Origin: Saprospiraceae bacterium | GTDB taxonomy: Bacteria > Bacteroidota > Bacteroidia > Chitinophagales > Saprospiraceae | Direction of reading: 5' to 3' | Length of the DNA: 64,000 nucleotides | NCBI GenBank assembly: GCA_026993525.1 | Contig: JALWSS010000086.1 | Span: 1 to 64,000 of the forward strand | Shown: positions 8,500 through 17,021 of the stretch, in pieces | How positions within the stretch are numbered: position 1 is the stretch's first letter | Layout of the letters: each line of letters begins with the position of its first letter | The notes under the pieces: model-generated | What the model was told of the DNA's origin: nothing | What the model saw: the letters and a program-made list of their open reading frames with translations, nothing else | Database searches by the model: none | Position numbers and translations under genes: made by a program

Positions 8500-10697
8500 T
8501 GAATGGTTTTTGAACCTTTTTTGCTTTTGGTTGTGAAAAGGAGTTTGTTTTCATCCACTTCAAAGAAAAAACTGGCGCTCCTGATTTCTCTGCCAAACAG
8601 TTTTATACAGTATTTAGAGGTAAACTTCACCCGGCATGGTTCGTGGTCGTTGTCTGCTTCTTCAAATTGAAATTGGTACCATGCGGTGATGTAATGAAAA
8701 AACGGAGCAGTAAAGTCATGAACAGCCCTGAGTAAAGGTTTTACAACGCTCATAATGTTCATTTTGTCCTCGAGTTGCAACTTGTTGTAATAACCGAGGG
8801 GAACTTTGTAGGCCCCAAGAAAAAACTGATATAACAAGGTGTTGGTATTGCCGCTGTATGACAGGAAATAAAACAAATTTTGATTGTTGGTCAGCCAGGC
8901 AGTTGCATTTTTTTCGGGGCACCACACATAGGTTTGGTTGGTAGCCGTTGTATAAACCTCCCAGGTTTCCTCGTATTGTGTGTCAATTTCTACAACCCGG
9001 AATTTTTTTCCGGGGATAAACTCAAAAGCATCAGTAAGTACTTTTGACGTTCGCATATTGGAAACGACTTGACCTTCTTGTGGAACTTCAAATGCATGAA
9101 ACACATTTGCTCCATTCTTTTTGCTTATAAAATAACTGAAGGGGTGCCTGATGGTTTTGGAACCAATGTAAGGGGTGTTTTGCATTTGAAAATGAAGATG
9201 AGGTTCTGGTGATCGTCCCGAATTTCCGCACCGTGCAATCACATCTCCTTTTTTAACATAATCTCCTTTTTTTACGGTAAAGCTACCGGCTTTGATGTGT
9301 GATAGTTGGCTGTACAAAATTTCGGTGTGTTTTATGACAATTGTATTGCCCCAGTTTTGTTCAAGGTTCGCTTTCCCGATTTCATTGTCTGGTACGCCGT
9401 CCAGTACTTCCACTACTTCTCCTCCGGCTGGTGCCAGCACGGGTAAATCATAACAATAATAATCTTCTTTGTCATAACCGGGAACACGGAAAGTGGCACC
9501 TTTTTCATCACGCACGTCGAAATCAACTGCAAAACGCCATTCCTCTTTATGGGTAATAGTGCCATTGTAGCCTTGCGACACAAACCACTCGCCCATGAAT
9601 GGCAACGATATGTGAATATAAGTGTCACGGCTAAAACGTTCGAGGTTGTGGTAATAGCCATAGTGGTTTTTTTCGGGTGAGAATTGCTGAAGGGTTACCA
9701 AACTCAGGCCTGCGGTCCGGGTCCGGTACATCATGGCAGAAAGGACGAGCAAGACCATGATGTTGAAGGGCAACGAATACAAGGGGAGTCCAAATGCAGA
9801 GAGCAAAGTATGTAAAGCTGAAATCAATAATGCTATGGCCGGTATAACTAAAAATAATTGGCCAAATGATTTGCGCGAGGGAACAACAAAAAAACCACCC
9901 AATGCAATTGCTGTTAGAATAAAATTAAATCCGATGTAGGTGTAGATAAGTTGTGAAAAATCCCCTTCCTGAAAATGATAGAAAGCATAGCCAATCGTAA
10001 ACCCGAACAGGGATAGCAAAAACGCCATACGGGAGTAATACAAAATGCCAAGCACCACTATGATACCTGCCAGGTCAGTAAACTGGAATAAAATAGCTCC
10101 CATGGATCTTAGGTAAAGATAGATGACGTTGTGAAACGGAAGCCGTGCAATTAAATCGGTTGTGTTGGTGAACAGTTCCGGTATTAGTTCCTGCACATAT
10201 AATAGCTCTTTTTGGTTCAAATCCAGGGCTGAAAAATTTGATGCACCCAATATCACAACCCAAACTCCCAAAACGAATGGCAAACTAAGAAAAGGAAGCT
10301 TGCGTTGGCCAAGCAGGTGCATAAACCACAAGGTGAACAAAAAAGTAAGTATGGCTACTGCCACCAGAATATGGATGAGAGAATAGTTAAATTCATAAAA
10401 AACACCCAGGGCAAGGCCCACCATGAGTGCGTTGTAGGTATAGGTGCCGTTTTTTATCAGGGCAGTGTTAAAGTTGAAATACCAGGCTATGAGTTGAACG
10501 GTCAGCACTGACAAAACTCCTGACAAACCCGCTCCGGGATCAATGAAGGTGACCAGGAGCAGGATTGCGCCAAACAATTTATTCACGGAGAAAAACACCT
10601 GTGCATAGCTGCTCAGCAGGCCGCTGAATGAAACAGCAGTTAGTTCTTTTATACCCGCCACAAAACGGTTTGCGAAAAATCCGTTACCATCTTCCAT
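8481..10697 (-). CDS. Urea-transporter-like membrane domain fused to M23 (LytM-type) peptidase domain
   Basis: From the ATG at 10697 the protein has 738 residues. The upstream 27 codons in the ORF track start at TTG and run through a dispersed repeat, so I exclude them. Residues ~1-310 are a multi-span membrane domain matching the urea transporter (UT/SLC14) fold, including NGTYTYNALMVGLALG, the family's GxxTYNGxLVG-like segment. Residues ~390-515 are an M23 domain: HKEEWRFAVDFDV supplies the H...D part, then LAPAGGEVVEV, and HLHFQM the HxH part, so zinc binding looks intact. A ~200-residue tail of unknown fold follows. The fusion places a peptidase or peptidoglycan-binding domain beside a small-solute channel. 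Fourth gene of the PqqD cassette. Confidence 0.75.
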   Translation of the reverse strand: MEDGNGFFANRFVAGIKELTAVSFSGLLSSYAQVFFSVNKLFGAILLLVTFIDPGAGLSGVLSVLTVQLIAWYFNFNTALIKNGTYTYNALMVGLALGVFYEFNYSLIHILVAVAILTFLFTLWFMHLLGQRKLPFLSLPFVLGVWVVILGASNFSALDLNQKELLYVQELIPELFTNTTDLIARLPFHNVIYLYLRSMGAILFQFTDLAGIIVVLGILYYSRMAFLLSLFGFTIGYAFYHFQEGDFSQLIYTYIGFNFILTAIALGGFFVVPSRKSFGQLFLVIPAIALLISALHTLLSAFGLPLYSLPFNIMVLLVLSAMMYRTRTAGLSLVTLQQFSPEKNHYGYYHNLERFSRDTYIHISLPFMGEWFVSQGYNGTITHKEEWRFAVDFDVRDEKGATFRVPGYDKEDYYCYDLPVLAPAGGEVVEVLDGVPDNEIGKANLEQNWGNTIVIKHTEILYSQLSHIKAGSFTVKKGDYVKKGDVIARCGNSGRSPEPHLHFQMQNTPYIGSKTIRHPFSYFISKKNGANVFHAFEVPQEGQVVSNMRTSKVLTDAFEFIPGKKFRVVEIDTQYEETWEVYTTATNQTYVWCPEKNATAWLTNNQNLFYFLSYSGNTNTLLYQFFLGAYKVPLGYYNKLQLEDKMNIMSVVKPLLRAVHDFTAPFFHYITAWYQFQFEEADNDHEPCRVKFTSKYCIKLFGREIRSASFFFEVDENKLLFTTKSKKGSKTIQCTVLS

Positions 10698-10700
10698 TTT

Positions 10701-10720
10701 GGATGGGGAGTTTGGGGCCC
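10701..10720 (+). repeat. Fragment of the dispersed palindromic element
   Basis: ggatggggagtttgggg matches the conserved half of the element seen at 63930 and, reversed, at 48382 and 49431. Only this half is present, in the 84-bp gap between the PLP decarboxylase and the transporter gene. This is the only clear gap inside the cassette. Confidence 0.5.
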
Positions 10721-10781
10721 GGGCTTGCTCTTGGGTGCCGCCCGAAGCGCCTCGTTTTGCGTATCTTCTGTGCAACAAAAT

Positions 10782-12143
10782 TTACAATTTGAATTTTGAC
10801 AAGTAATCGGGCACCACTTCGTCCCTTTCAAGGGTTTCCAGTTTTTCCTGTTTTCTGATCATGTGGGGTTTTCCTTTCATGTCAATCATTATCACAGCAG
10901 GACGCAAGTTGATAAATTGCATGCTCTGACTGATATTATAGGCCCCGACGTGGTGAACAACGACATGATCGCCGGCGTTGAGGGGTGGCAGTGTTACATT
11001 TTCTCTTACCACATCAATGTTCATACAGAGTGGGCCGTACAAAACACAGTCCTCGGTATAATTTCCGAACGGCTGAGCCGGAGATATTTTGTGATTGTAC
11101 CAAAACGACGTGAATAAGATATTCACCCCAAAATCCATTATTGTAGCCCTTCGGCCATCGGCAAGGCGTTTATTGGAGATAACGGTTCCGAGTAAGAAGC
11201 CCGCATCGTCAATAAGGGCCCTACCGGTTTCGAGGTAAAGCCAGGGGAGCTCTTCGGTGTTTATTCCGGCGTTTAGCAATGCTGTAGTGATGGCTTCTGC
11301 ATACTGGCTTATGGGCGGGACGGAATCGGCTCCGGTTTGGTAGGATCCTTTGAGCGTATTGTGCGAAGCAAATCCTCCGCCCATATCAATATACGCCAGG
11401 TTTTTTTTGTGAACATTTTTGATATTTATTGCCAAATCGGCAAGCTTATAGGCAGCTACTCCATAAGCCTCTGCAGAGAGCATGTAAGTGCCAATATGGG
11501 TGTGTAGCCCTGTCAGGTTCAGTTTGCCCGTTGCCATAATTTTGTTGATGGCGTCCCAGGCCTGGCCGTTTTCATAATTGAATCCGAACCGGTCCCACAT
11601 GGGATATACACCAGTGTCCATATTGACCCTGATTGCCACTCTTGGTTTGTTTTTCATTTTAGCGGCAATGTCTATAAGCCGGTACAGCTCGTCCAGGTGA
11701 TCAATGTGGATGGGAGAATTATTTTGGGCAGCGAGTTCGAGGTCGCTATCGGTTTTGTCGGGGCCGTTGAACAGGATTTTGTCTGGGGGCACGCCGTTTT
11801 GCAGGGCTTTGTCGTATTCAAAACGGGAAACTACTTCCGCCCAGGAACCTTCCTGGTGGTAAACATTGCAAATTGCATTGAGGTAATTTGTTTTGTAAGA
11901 CCAGGCGAATTGAACTTTTGGGTAGCGGGTTTCAAATATACGCCTGGCATTCCGGATGTTTTCGCGCAACTTCCTTTCGGAAAAAACGAAAACCGGTGAA
12001 CCGAACTCTTTGATAATGTCCGCCACCGCCACGCCATCTATGTGAGTGAATGGCTCGTACTCCGTTCTGGTTCCGAATTTGTTCATCAAGCCTGTGTTGA
12101 GGGGTTTGATGACGGGCCTTTCATACTGCATTTTATCGGTCAT
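10782..12143 (-). CDS. LysA-like PLP-dependent (fold type III) decarboxylase
   Basis: 453 residues of the alanine-racemase-fold decarboxylase family (diaminopimelate/ornithine/arginine decarboxylases). PLP Lys84 lies in FAWSYKTNYL. The phosphate-binding glycines are in DMGGGFAS, and the second active-site Cys is in YGPLCMNID (usually CxSxD), followed by GAYNISQ. Length and motifs indicate an active enzyme. The CMNID and GAYNISQSMQF variants differ from true DAP decarboxylase, and no lysine-pathway genes are nearby, so the substrate is probably another amino acid or an ATP-grasp product. The start codon overlaps the ATP-grasp stop by 4 bp (ATGA), indicating coupled expression. Confidence 0.8.
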   Translation of the reverse strand: MTDKMQYERPVIKPLNTGLMNKFGTRTEYEPFTHIDGVAVADIIKEFGSPVFVFSERKLRENIRNARRIFETRYPKVQFAWSYKTNYLNAICNVYHQEGSWAEVVSRFEYDKALQNGVPPDKILFNGPDKTDSDLELAAQNNSPIHIDHLDELYRLIDIAAKMKNKPRVAIRVNMDTGVYPMWDRFGFNYENGQAWDAINKIMATGKLNLTGLHTHIGTYMLSAEAYGVAAYKLADLAINIKNVHKKNLAYIDMGGGFASHNTLKGSYQTGADSVPPISQYAEAITTALLNAGINTEELPWLYLETGRALIDDAGFLLGTVISNKRLADGRRATIMDFGVNILFTSFWYNHKISPAQPFGNYTEDCVLYGPLCMNIDVVRENVTLPPLNAGDHVVVHHVGAYNISQSMQFINLRPAVIMIDMKGKPHMIRKQEKLETLERDEVVPDYLSKFKL

Positions 12144-13189
12144 AATTCTCCCAGTGTTGAAATAGATTCAAATTCTTCAAGGTTGACGATCATGTCGTTT
12201 GAATACCTGATAAACATTTTGCCCACCTCGTAATTATCAAATGGTTTGATGTCTTCTCCCATAGCAAGTTTGACAAGTGCTTCGACCTGGTTTTGGCCGG
12301 CCCCTACACTCAGGTAGCACCAGGCGGGAAATCTGGGGTTGATTTCCAGCAAGTAATATTCATCATTTTTGGTTTTCATAAACTCCAACTCAAAAGGTCC
12401 TCTCCATGAGGTGGATTCCACCAGGTTCTTGCATATTTCAAGTAGCTTTTCATCGGCCAGTGTAACACCTGACCAGGCTTTCCCCTTTTCGGTTACATAG
12501 AGTTTTTTCATCGGCACGGCACCGATGGTTTCACCCTTGCCGTTGCCGATGCCACAGACATTGACTTCGTGGCCTGAGATGAATTCCTGGATCAGCACCG
12601 GCGTACCCCATTGGGCGCTTATTTTTGAAAAATATTGCATGACTTGCTCCGGTGTGCTTGCAATTCTTGCATCGTAAAACTTACCTTTCACCACCACCGG
12701 ATAGCCAAGTTGGCTTGCCATATTGGTGGCCTCAATCATGGTATTGGCCATTCTGACGGCAGGCACTTTTATACCGTGTTTGAGCCCGAAAGCATACAGG
12801 TTGCTTTTGTGGCGTTCATTGAATTGTTTTTCCGAAGGCAAAAAGGTTTTTATGCCAAGGTCCTTTTCAAGTGTTTTTTGCAGCTTTATGTAGTTGAATA
12901 ATTCTGCATCAAAGTTCGGGACAAGCATGTTGGGCTTCTCAACGGAATGAATGTATTGCAGCCTTTTGAGCAACACATCCTGTCCGGCAGAGGGGTAAGG
13001 AACGAGGTAGCTCTTGTCAACCAGGTCGTGCATATACAATCCGGGTTCCATGCTCTCGTACGCCAGCCCGATGATGCGCACGTCAAAGCTTTCGGCATCT
13101 CTCAGCGCTTTGATCACTGCAAGGCCGGGCCCCGGGCTGTCAATGGCGTTCAGGCCGCTTACTCCTATGGTGTATCTGGGATTACTCAT
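12140..13189 (-). CDS. ATP-grasp carboxylate-amine ligase
   Basis: 349 residues from ATG 13189; the tracked start is an upstream TTG. The N-terminal Rossmann-like domain (YTIGVSGLNAIDSPG) is followed by an ATP-grasp core: GYPVVVKGKF (ATP Lys), VLIQEFISGHEV, and LEINPRFPAW carrying the Mg-binding Glu/Asn. It resembles the carbamoyl-phosphate-synthase/CarB-like ligases used to join a carboxylate to an amine or to build peptides. Its ATG overlaps the PqqD stop by 8 bp and its stop overlaps the decarboxylase start by 4 bp, so the three genes form one translational block. The natural substrate is unknown. Confidence 0.8.
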   Translation of the reverse strand: MSNPRYTIGVSGLNAIDSPGPGLAVIKALRDAESFDVRIIGLAYESMEPGLYMHDLVDKSYLVPYPSAGQDVLLKRLQYIHSVEKPNMLVPNFDAELFNYIKLQKTLEKDLGIKTFLPSEKQFNERHKSNLYAFGLKHGIKVPAVRMANTMIEATNMASQLGYPVVVKGKFYDARIASTPEQVMQYFSKISAQWGTPVLIQEFISGHEVNVCGIGNGKGETIGAVPMKKLYVTEKGKAWSGVTLADEKLLEICKNLVESTSWRGPFELEFMKTKNDEYYLLEINPRFPAWCYLSVGAGQNQVEALVKLAMGEDIKPFDNYEVGKMFIRYSNDMIVNLEEFESISTLGEL

Positions 13190-13433
13190 TCGTTGTATCA
13201 ATTAGCTTGTATGATTCCAGAATTTTTTTAAAATCGTATAGGTCTTTTTCTGCAGTGGGTCTGTCAACCGAATATTTTTTCAAAATATGTTTGATGACCT
13301 CCTCCTCAGTAGCTCCATTTTTGATCAAATTGAAAATGAATTGCCCAATGGGATTGATGGAGTAGGAATCGCCGGTGGCAGCGTTGAAGACAAAACCCGA
13401 ATCGCTGACAGCGACATTGCTCTTGAGTTTCAT
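13182..13433 (-). CDS. PqqD-family small protein
   Basis: I choose the ATG at 13433 (83 residues, MKLKSNVAVSDSGFVFNAAT) because the tracked start is a TTG 11 codons upstream and PqqD-like proteins usually begin at this strand. SGFVFNAATGDSYSINPIGQ and the helical tail KNGATEEEVIKHILKKYSVD fit the winged-helix PqqD/RRE fold, which in PQQ and RiPP pathways holds a peptide substrate for modifying enzymes. It is the first recognisable gene of the cassette. It could recognise a precursor peptide (see the short frame just upstream) or act as a carrier-like partner of the ATP-grasp enzyme. Confidence 0.7.
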   Translation of the reverse strand: MKLKSNVAVSDSGFVFNAATGDSYSINPIGQFIFNLIKNGATEEEVIKHILKKYSVDRPTAEKDLYDFKKILESYKLIDTTNE

Positions 13434-13549
13434 AAGGAAGAAGTTTTGATTTTTGTGCCTGTCCAAATGCTTTCAATCACGGCATTGCCTGTAGGTGTTG
13501 AAGTTGATCGTCTGTTTGATTTTTCCTGCCCGGGCGAAAGTGAACACAT
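13430..13549 (-). CDS. Short frame ending in ATGA overlap with pqqD-like gene; possible precursor peptide
   Basis: A 39-codon frame beginning at ATG 13549 (MCSLSPGQEKSNRRSTS...) ends with TGA overlapping the PqqD start codon, the same coupling seen elsewhere in the cassette. It is rich in Ser/Thr/Lys/Arg and ends KIKTSSL. The frame stays open upstream to a TTG at 13660. No known RiPP precursor motif is visible, and an open frame of this size can occur by chance. I list it because PqqD-like proteins often act on short peptides encoded beside them. Confidence 0.15.
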   Translation of the reverse strand: MCSLSPGQEKSNRRSTSTPTGNAVIESIWTGTKIKTSSL

Positions 13550-14032
13550 CTTGTCCGGATTTCCACCGATTGGATACGGGTAATCAGCGGAATAGTTTAC
13601 CGAAGGACAGAATATATTTGAACACTTATTTCCGGGAATATCACCCTTTAACAGACTCAAAATCAGGATGCTATTCTCATAACGAATCGGTTTGGGTGGT
13701 GGTCATCGAGTAAGTCCGGGGGCCAATCTCTGCTCATTCTGGAAATGAATGACTGATTATTCTCAAGCTACTTGGTGACAGGTGTCAAAGAAATTCAATG
13801 CCGTCCGGGTGAGTCAAAATGCTGGTAGCAATTGGATTCGGGCCGGACTTTTGTTGGGAGCGAAGGTTTAAGAACGTGATTGAAACACCATTGGTATGAG
13901 TAATTTGGGGCAGGCACTGAAAAATTTGAAATAATCCAAACCAGCATTCATTTTAGACGCTGGCTCTGGGTGGGTATAACCGGATTAAGCTTTTGGAGGT
14001 AGTTCAAAAAGAATCCACCTTGATTTCAAGGA
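13550..14032. other. Gene-poor spacer upstream of the PqqD cassette
   Basis: About 480 bases between the cassette start and the 3' end of the GCS2-CBS gene. No convincing gene, terminator or TAnnTTTG promoter was found on the minus strand. cgaatcggtttggg at ~13683 resembles one arm of the dispersed palindromic element but has no partner arm. The promoter of the cassette is presumably here. Confidence 0.4.
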
Positions 14033-15982
14033 TCACCCCGCCTGTCTGTCCAGCCTCTCCAGCAACCGGGCGGTGACGCGCAGGAAATCCATCTCCGTGA
14101 TGATGCCGATGAGTTCCTTTTCTTCGCCTTGTACCACCGGCAAACAGCCGATTCGGTGGTTGCGCATGAGTTTCATGGCTTCCAGAATGGTAGTTTTAGG
14201 CCCTACAGTAATGGGGTTTTTGATCATGATGTCTTCAACGGTGGTTTCATGGTCCTTTTTTCCATTCAATGGTTTTTGTTCGTTCATGTAATGGCGGAGC
14301 AGCAACCGGGAGGTGACCAGTCCGAGCAGGTGGCCTTTTTTGTCCTCGACCGGCAGGTAGCGGAGTTTGCGCCAGTCCATGATCTCTGTGACCAGGTCAA
14401 TGATGTCGGATTTTTGGACAGTGAAGAGGTCTGTGGTCATGAACTCCTCAACACAAAGCCGGGTTGGAACGTACTCTTCCAGGTTGTCGGCATCGGGCAT
14501 TTCCCAGAGGTGAACGGGGGTTTCTTTTTCCTGGTATTTCACCATAGTGGCTGCTATCACGGCAGTGGCTTCGTCGGTGGTGATGTTTTTTTTCAGTTCC
14601 GAAAAAACCTGCAATTGCCAGCGGGCGCCATTGGTGTGCCGTTTGGCCCTTTCTTCGATAACGCCGAGGTAGCGGTCTATGTCCTCTTCGTTGATCTTTT
14701 GTTTTCGGAGGCCCTCTCTGGCAATTGGCAACAGCTCGTTGAGGATGAGATCAGCGGCATTTATTTTTACACCTTTGCCCCGCCAGTTGAAGTTGGAGTC
14801 AATGCCGAACTGAGCCGCTTTCATAAAATTGTCCCGGATGTCATCCCAGGTGATCTCTTTGGTGATGTCCTGGCACTGGTCTTTCATACCCACCATGGCA
14901 CCCAGCCAGAAGGCGGCGTTGGCCACTTCGTCGAGTACGGTTGGTCCGGAAGGCAGCACCCTGTTTTCTATTCGCAAATGGGGCCGGCCGTCTTTTCCGA
15001 CTCCGTAACAGGGCCTGTTCCACCGGTAAACGGTGGAATTGTGCACCTGCAGGGCAGTCAGTTTCGGAATGCCGCCGTTTCTGACGATGGCGAGAGAATC
15101 TTCCAGTTCTGTTGCCGTCATCAACACCCTGTAGCGGGCGATGTCTTCGCGGTAAATATCGAGAATGGAATTGCGGATCCAGTCGTGGCCGAAATGTACC
15201 CTGGGGCTGCGTTCCCGAAGGTGGTCGTTGCTGCTGCGGGTGTCCAGTGCCTGTTGAAAAAGTGCGATGCGGGTTTCGTGCCAGAGCCTTTTACTGAAGA
15301 GCAAAGAGGAGTTGGCGGCAATGGCGATGACCGGTGCGGCAAGCGTTTGTGAAATGTTGTAAAGACTGACAAAATCTTCCGGGGCCACTTGCAGGTGCAC
15401 CTGAAAGCTGGTGTTGCAGGCTTCCAGCAGGGGAGATTCGTGCTGCAGATTGAGCTCGTCAATACCGGTGAGGTTGAGTTCAAAGGCTGAGCCTTGCAGC
15501 TCTGCGTGAAGGGCCTCCATCAGTGCCAGGTACCTGGGGTTGGGAGTCAGGTTTTCCATCTCCAGGTCGAAGCGCCGGAGGGTGGGCAGGATACCGGTCA
15601 GGATCACATGGCCGCCAAGTTTGTGCACCGTCTTTCTGATCTTGTCGAGGTAGTCCAGGTTCTCCCGCTCCATTTTCCGAAGGGCATCACCGGTGAATTT
15701 CTGTGGCGTGAGGTTGGTCTCCAGGTTGAACTGTGCCAGTTCGGTATCCATCCAGGGGTATTTGTCCATCTTTGCCATTACCTGTTTGTTGATGCAGGCA
15801 GGCTTGAGCGATTTGTCGTGGATCAGGCACATCTCCTGCTCAGCACCTATTCGGATGACATCTTCTTCAAAAAGACCCTCTTTGAGCATATACTCCAGGG
15901 CTTTAATGTCGTTGAGCAAATGCTTGACAAATTCCTGGCGGTCTTTTTCGCTCTTCGCAATGGCAACTGTTTGAACTCCCAT
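14033..15982 (-). CDS. GCS2-family carboxylate-amine ligase with C-terminal tandem CBS domains
   Basis: 649 residues. Residues ~35-460 match the glutamate-cysteine ligase type 2 (GCS2) family: RIGAEQEMCLI carries the metal-binding Glu pair, with NTSFQVHLQV and HLRIENRVLPSGPT as further family segments. Residues ~510-640 are two CBS domains (VEEFMTTDLFTV and VEDIMIKNPITV), which bind adenine nucleotides in other proteins. Known GCS2 enzymes ligate glutamate to an amine; the real acceptor here is unknown. The CBS pair suggests allosteric control by cellular energy state, which is inference. It is a single-gene unit; the ATG at 15982 is well placed. The 407-residue frame on the opposite strand is a shadow. 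Confidence 0.8.
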   Translation of the reverse strand: MGVQTVAIAKSEKDRQEFVKHLLNDIKALEYMLKEGLFEEDVIRIGAEQEMCLIHDKSLKPACINKQVMAKMDKYPWMDTELAQFNLETNLTPQKFTGDALRKMERENLDYLDKIRKTVHKLGGHVILTGILPTLRRFDLEMENLTPNPRYLALMEALHAELQGSAFELNLTGIDELNLQHESPLLEACNTSFQVHLQVAPEDFVSLYNISQTLAAPVIAIAANSSLLFSKRLWHETRIALFQQALDTRSSNDHLRERSPRVHFGHDWIRNSILDIYREDIARYRVLMTATELEDSLAIVRNGGIPKLTALQVHNSTVYRWNRPCYGVGKDGRPHLRIENRVLPSGPTVLDEVANAAFWLGAMVGMKDQCQDITKEITWDDIRDNFMKAAQFGIDSNFNWRGKGVKINAADLILNELLPIAREGLRKQKINEEDIDRYLGVIEERAKRHTNGARWQLQVFSELKKNITTDEATAVIAATMVKYQEKETPVHLWEMPDADNLEEYVPTRLCVEEFMTTDLFTVQKSDIIDLVTEIMDWRKLRYLPVEDKKGHLLGLVTSRLLLRHYMNEQKPLNGKKDHETTVEDIMIKNPITVGPKTTILEAMKLMRNHRIGCLPVVQGEEKELIGIITEMDFLRVTARLLERLDRQAG

Positions 15983-16112
15983 GGGGCTGGTTTGAATGGT
16001 TTGAAAAAGGGGAAACGGTTCGTAGCAAAAGAAGGAACTTTGCGGAAATTATTCAAAGACGCCCTTGATTAAAATCATTGCAGGCAGAAGGGCACTTCAC
16101 AAAAATTTTATC

Positions 16113-16646
16113 ATGGTTTCTCGCATACTGCTTTTAATATCATTTGCATTCGTCCTCGATTCTTGTAAAAAGGAGGATCCGCCCTTGTTCACCATCCCCG
16201 TTCAGAATGTGATCTTTAGCGTGGATCCTACCATGCAGCCGCCCTTCACTTATTACATCCCCGTGAACAGCGTGATGACCAACGCCATGAACCTCATCGA
16301 TGCTTTCGGCATTGATACCAGCGAAATAAAAAGCATACGCCCGGGAAAGGCCAGGCTGGTGGCGCTGTTTGGGCAGGGCGACCTGGATTTCATAGATGCA
16401 GTTTCGGTGCGTTTGTGCCCCATCGGCACCAACAAGGAAAACTGCGGCCAGGAAGTCTTTTACCGCGACCCCGTCCCCTTCAACACCGGCCTGGACCTCG
16501 ACCTGGTGCCCAGCAATGTGAACGATGTCCGGAACTTCGTCATTCCCGATCGCATCAACATCCAGGTCAAGCTGGAGCGCCTCCGCAACTTCCCGCAAAA
16601 CACTTTCGACATCAGGCTGGACATGGAGTTTGAGGTGAGGAATTGA
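16113..16646 (+). CDS. Hypothetical lipoprotein
   Basis: From ATG 16113 (the tracked TTG start 16 codons earlier lacks a signal peptide) the protein has 177 residues. A lipoprotein signal LISFAFVLDSC is followed by KKEDPP, and the rest is mostly beta-strand (IFSVDPTMQPPFTYYIPV, RINIQVKLERLRNF). No family recognised. It is likely a membrane-anchored beta-sandwich protein. The gene ends inside a low-complexity GAGGAATTG tract. It is divergent from the GCS2-CBS gene, with about 130 bp between the starts. Confidence 0.6.
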   Translation: MVSRILLLISFAFVLDSCKKEDPPLFTIPVQNVIFSVDPTMQPPFTYYIPVNSVMTNAMNLIDAFGIDTSEIKSIRPGKARLVALFGQGDLDFIDAVSVRLCPIGTNKENCGQEVFYRDPVPFNTGLDLDLVPSNVNDVRNFVIPDRINIQVKLERLRNFPQNTFDIRLDMEFEVRN

Positions 16647-16694
16647 GGAATTGAGGAATTGAAGAATCGAGGAATTGAGGAATTGAGGAACCGA
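16637..16694. repeat. GAGGAATTG 9-mer tract over the stop codon
   Basis: About six imperfect copies of gaggaattg starting just before the TGA of the lipoprotein gene. The reverse complement of this tract appears at 16813-16896, so the two could pair across ~120 bases. Confidence 0.8.
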
Positions 16695-16812
16695 AACAGC
16701 TTTCTGCCTCCTATTCCGCCTGCTGGCGGAGTTTAGCAACCTTTGGTTGGTTTAGGCACCTATGTTGTGCGTTTAGTCCACCTGGCGGCGGAGTTTAGCA
16801 GGTGTCCGGCTA

Positions 16813-16896
16813 CCTCAGTTCTTCAGTTCCTCGATTCTTCAGTTCCTCAAATCTTCAGTTCTTCAAATCTTCAGTTCTTCAAATCTTCGGTTCCTC
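16813..16896. repeat. Complementary CTTCAGTTC 9-mer tract
   Basis: cagttcttcagttcctcgattcttc and following copies (about nine units) are the complement of the tract at 16637. Between the two, ggcggagtttagca occurs twice (near 16724 and 16786). The whole 16647-16940 spacer is thus repeat-built and carries no gene. Confidence 0.8.
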
Positions 16897-16942
16897 TCCC
16901 GACGAAAGTCGGGATCAGTTCCTCAACTCCCTTCCAATCGTT

Positions 16943-16950
16943 TACATTTG
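16943..16950 (+). promoter_or_regulatory. -7 promoter box for the aldehyde dehydrogenase gene
   Basis: TACATTTG fits the TAnnTTTG consensus and lies 72 bases before the ATG at 17022. The same box type, often followed by GCGGCCGC, precedes the redoxin gene at 32695. Confidence 0.55.
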
Positions 16951-17021
16951 CGGCCGCGTGAGAAAAAACGGGTATTCGTCTATTTCGGAACTGACTCCAA
17001 CCTAATCAAAACACCATTTTC

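Noticed and set aside
14129-15352. 407-residue plus-strand frame opposite the GCS2-CBS gene
   Set aside because: No recognisable domain; the minus-strand protein has the full ligase and CBS motif set.
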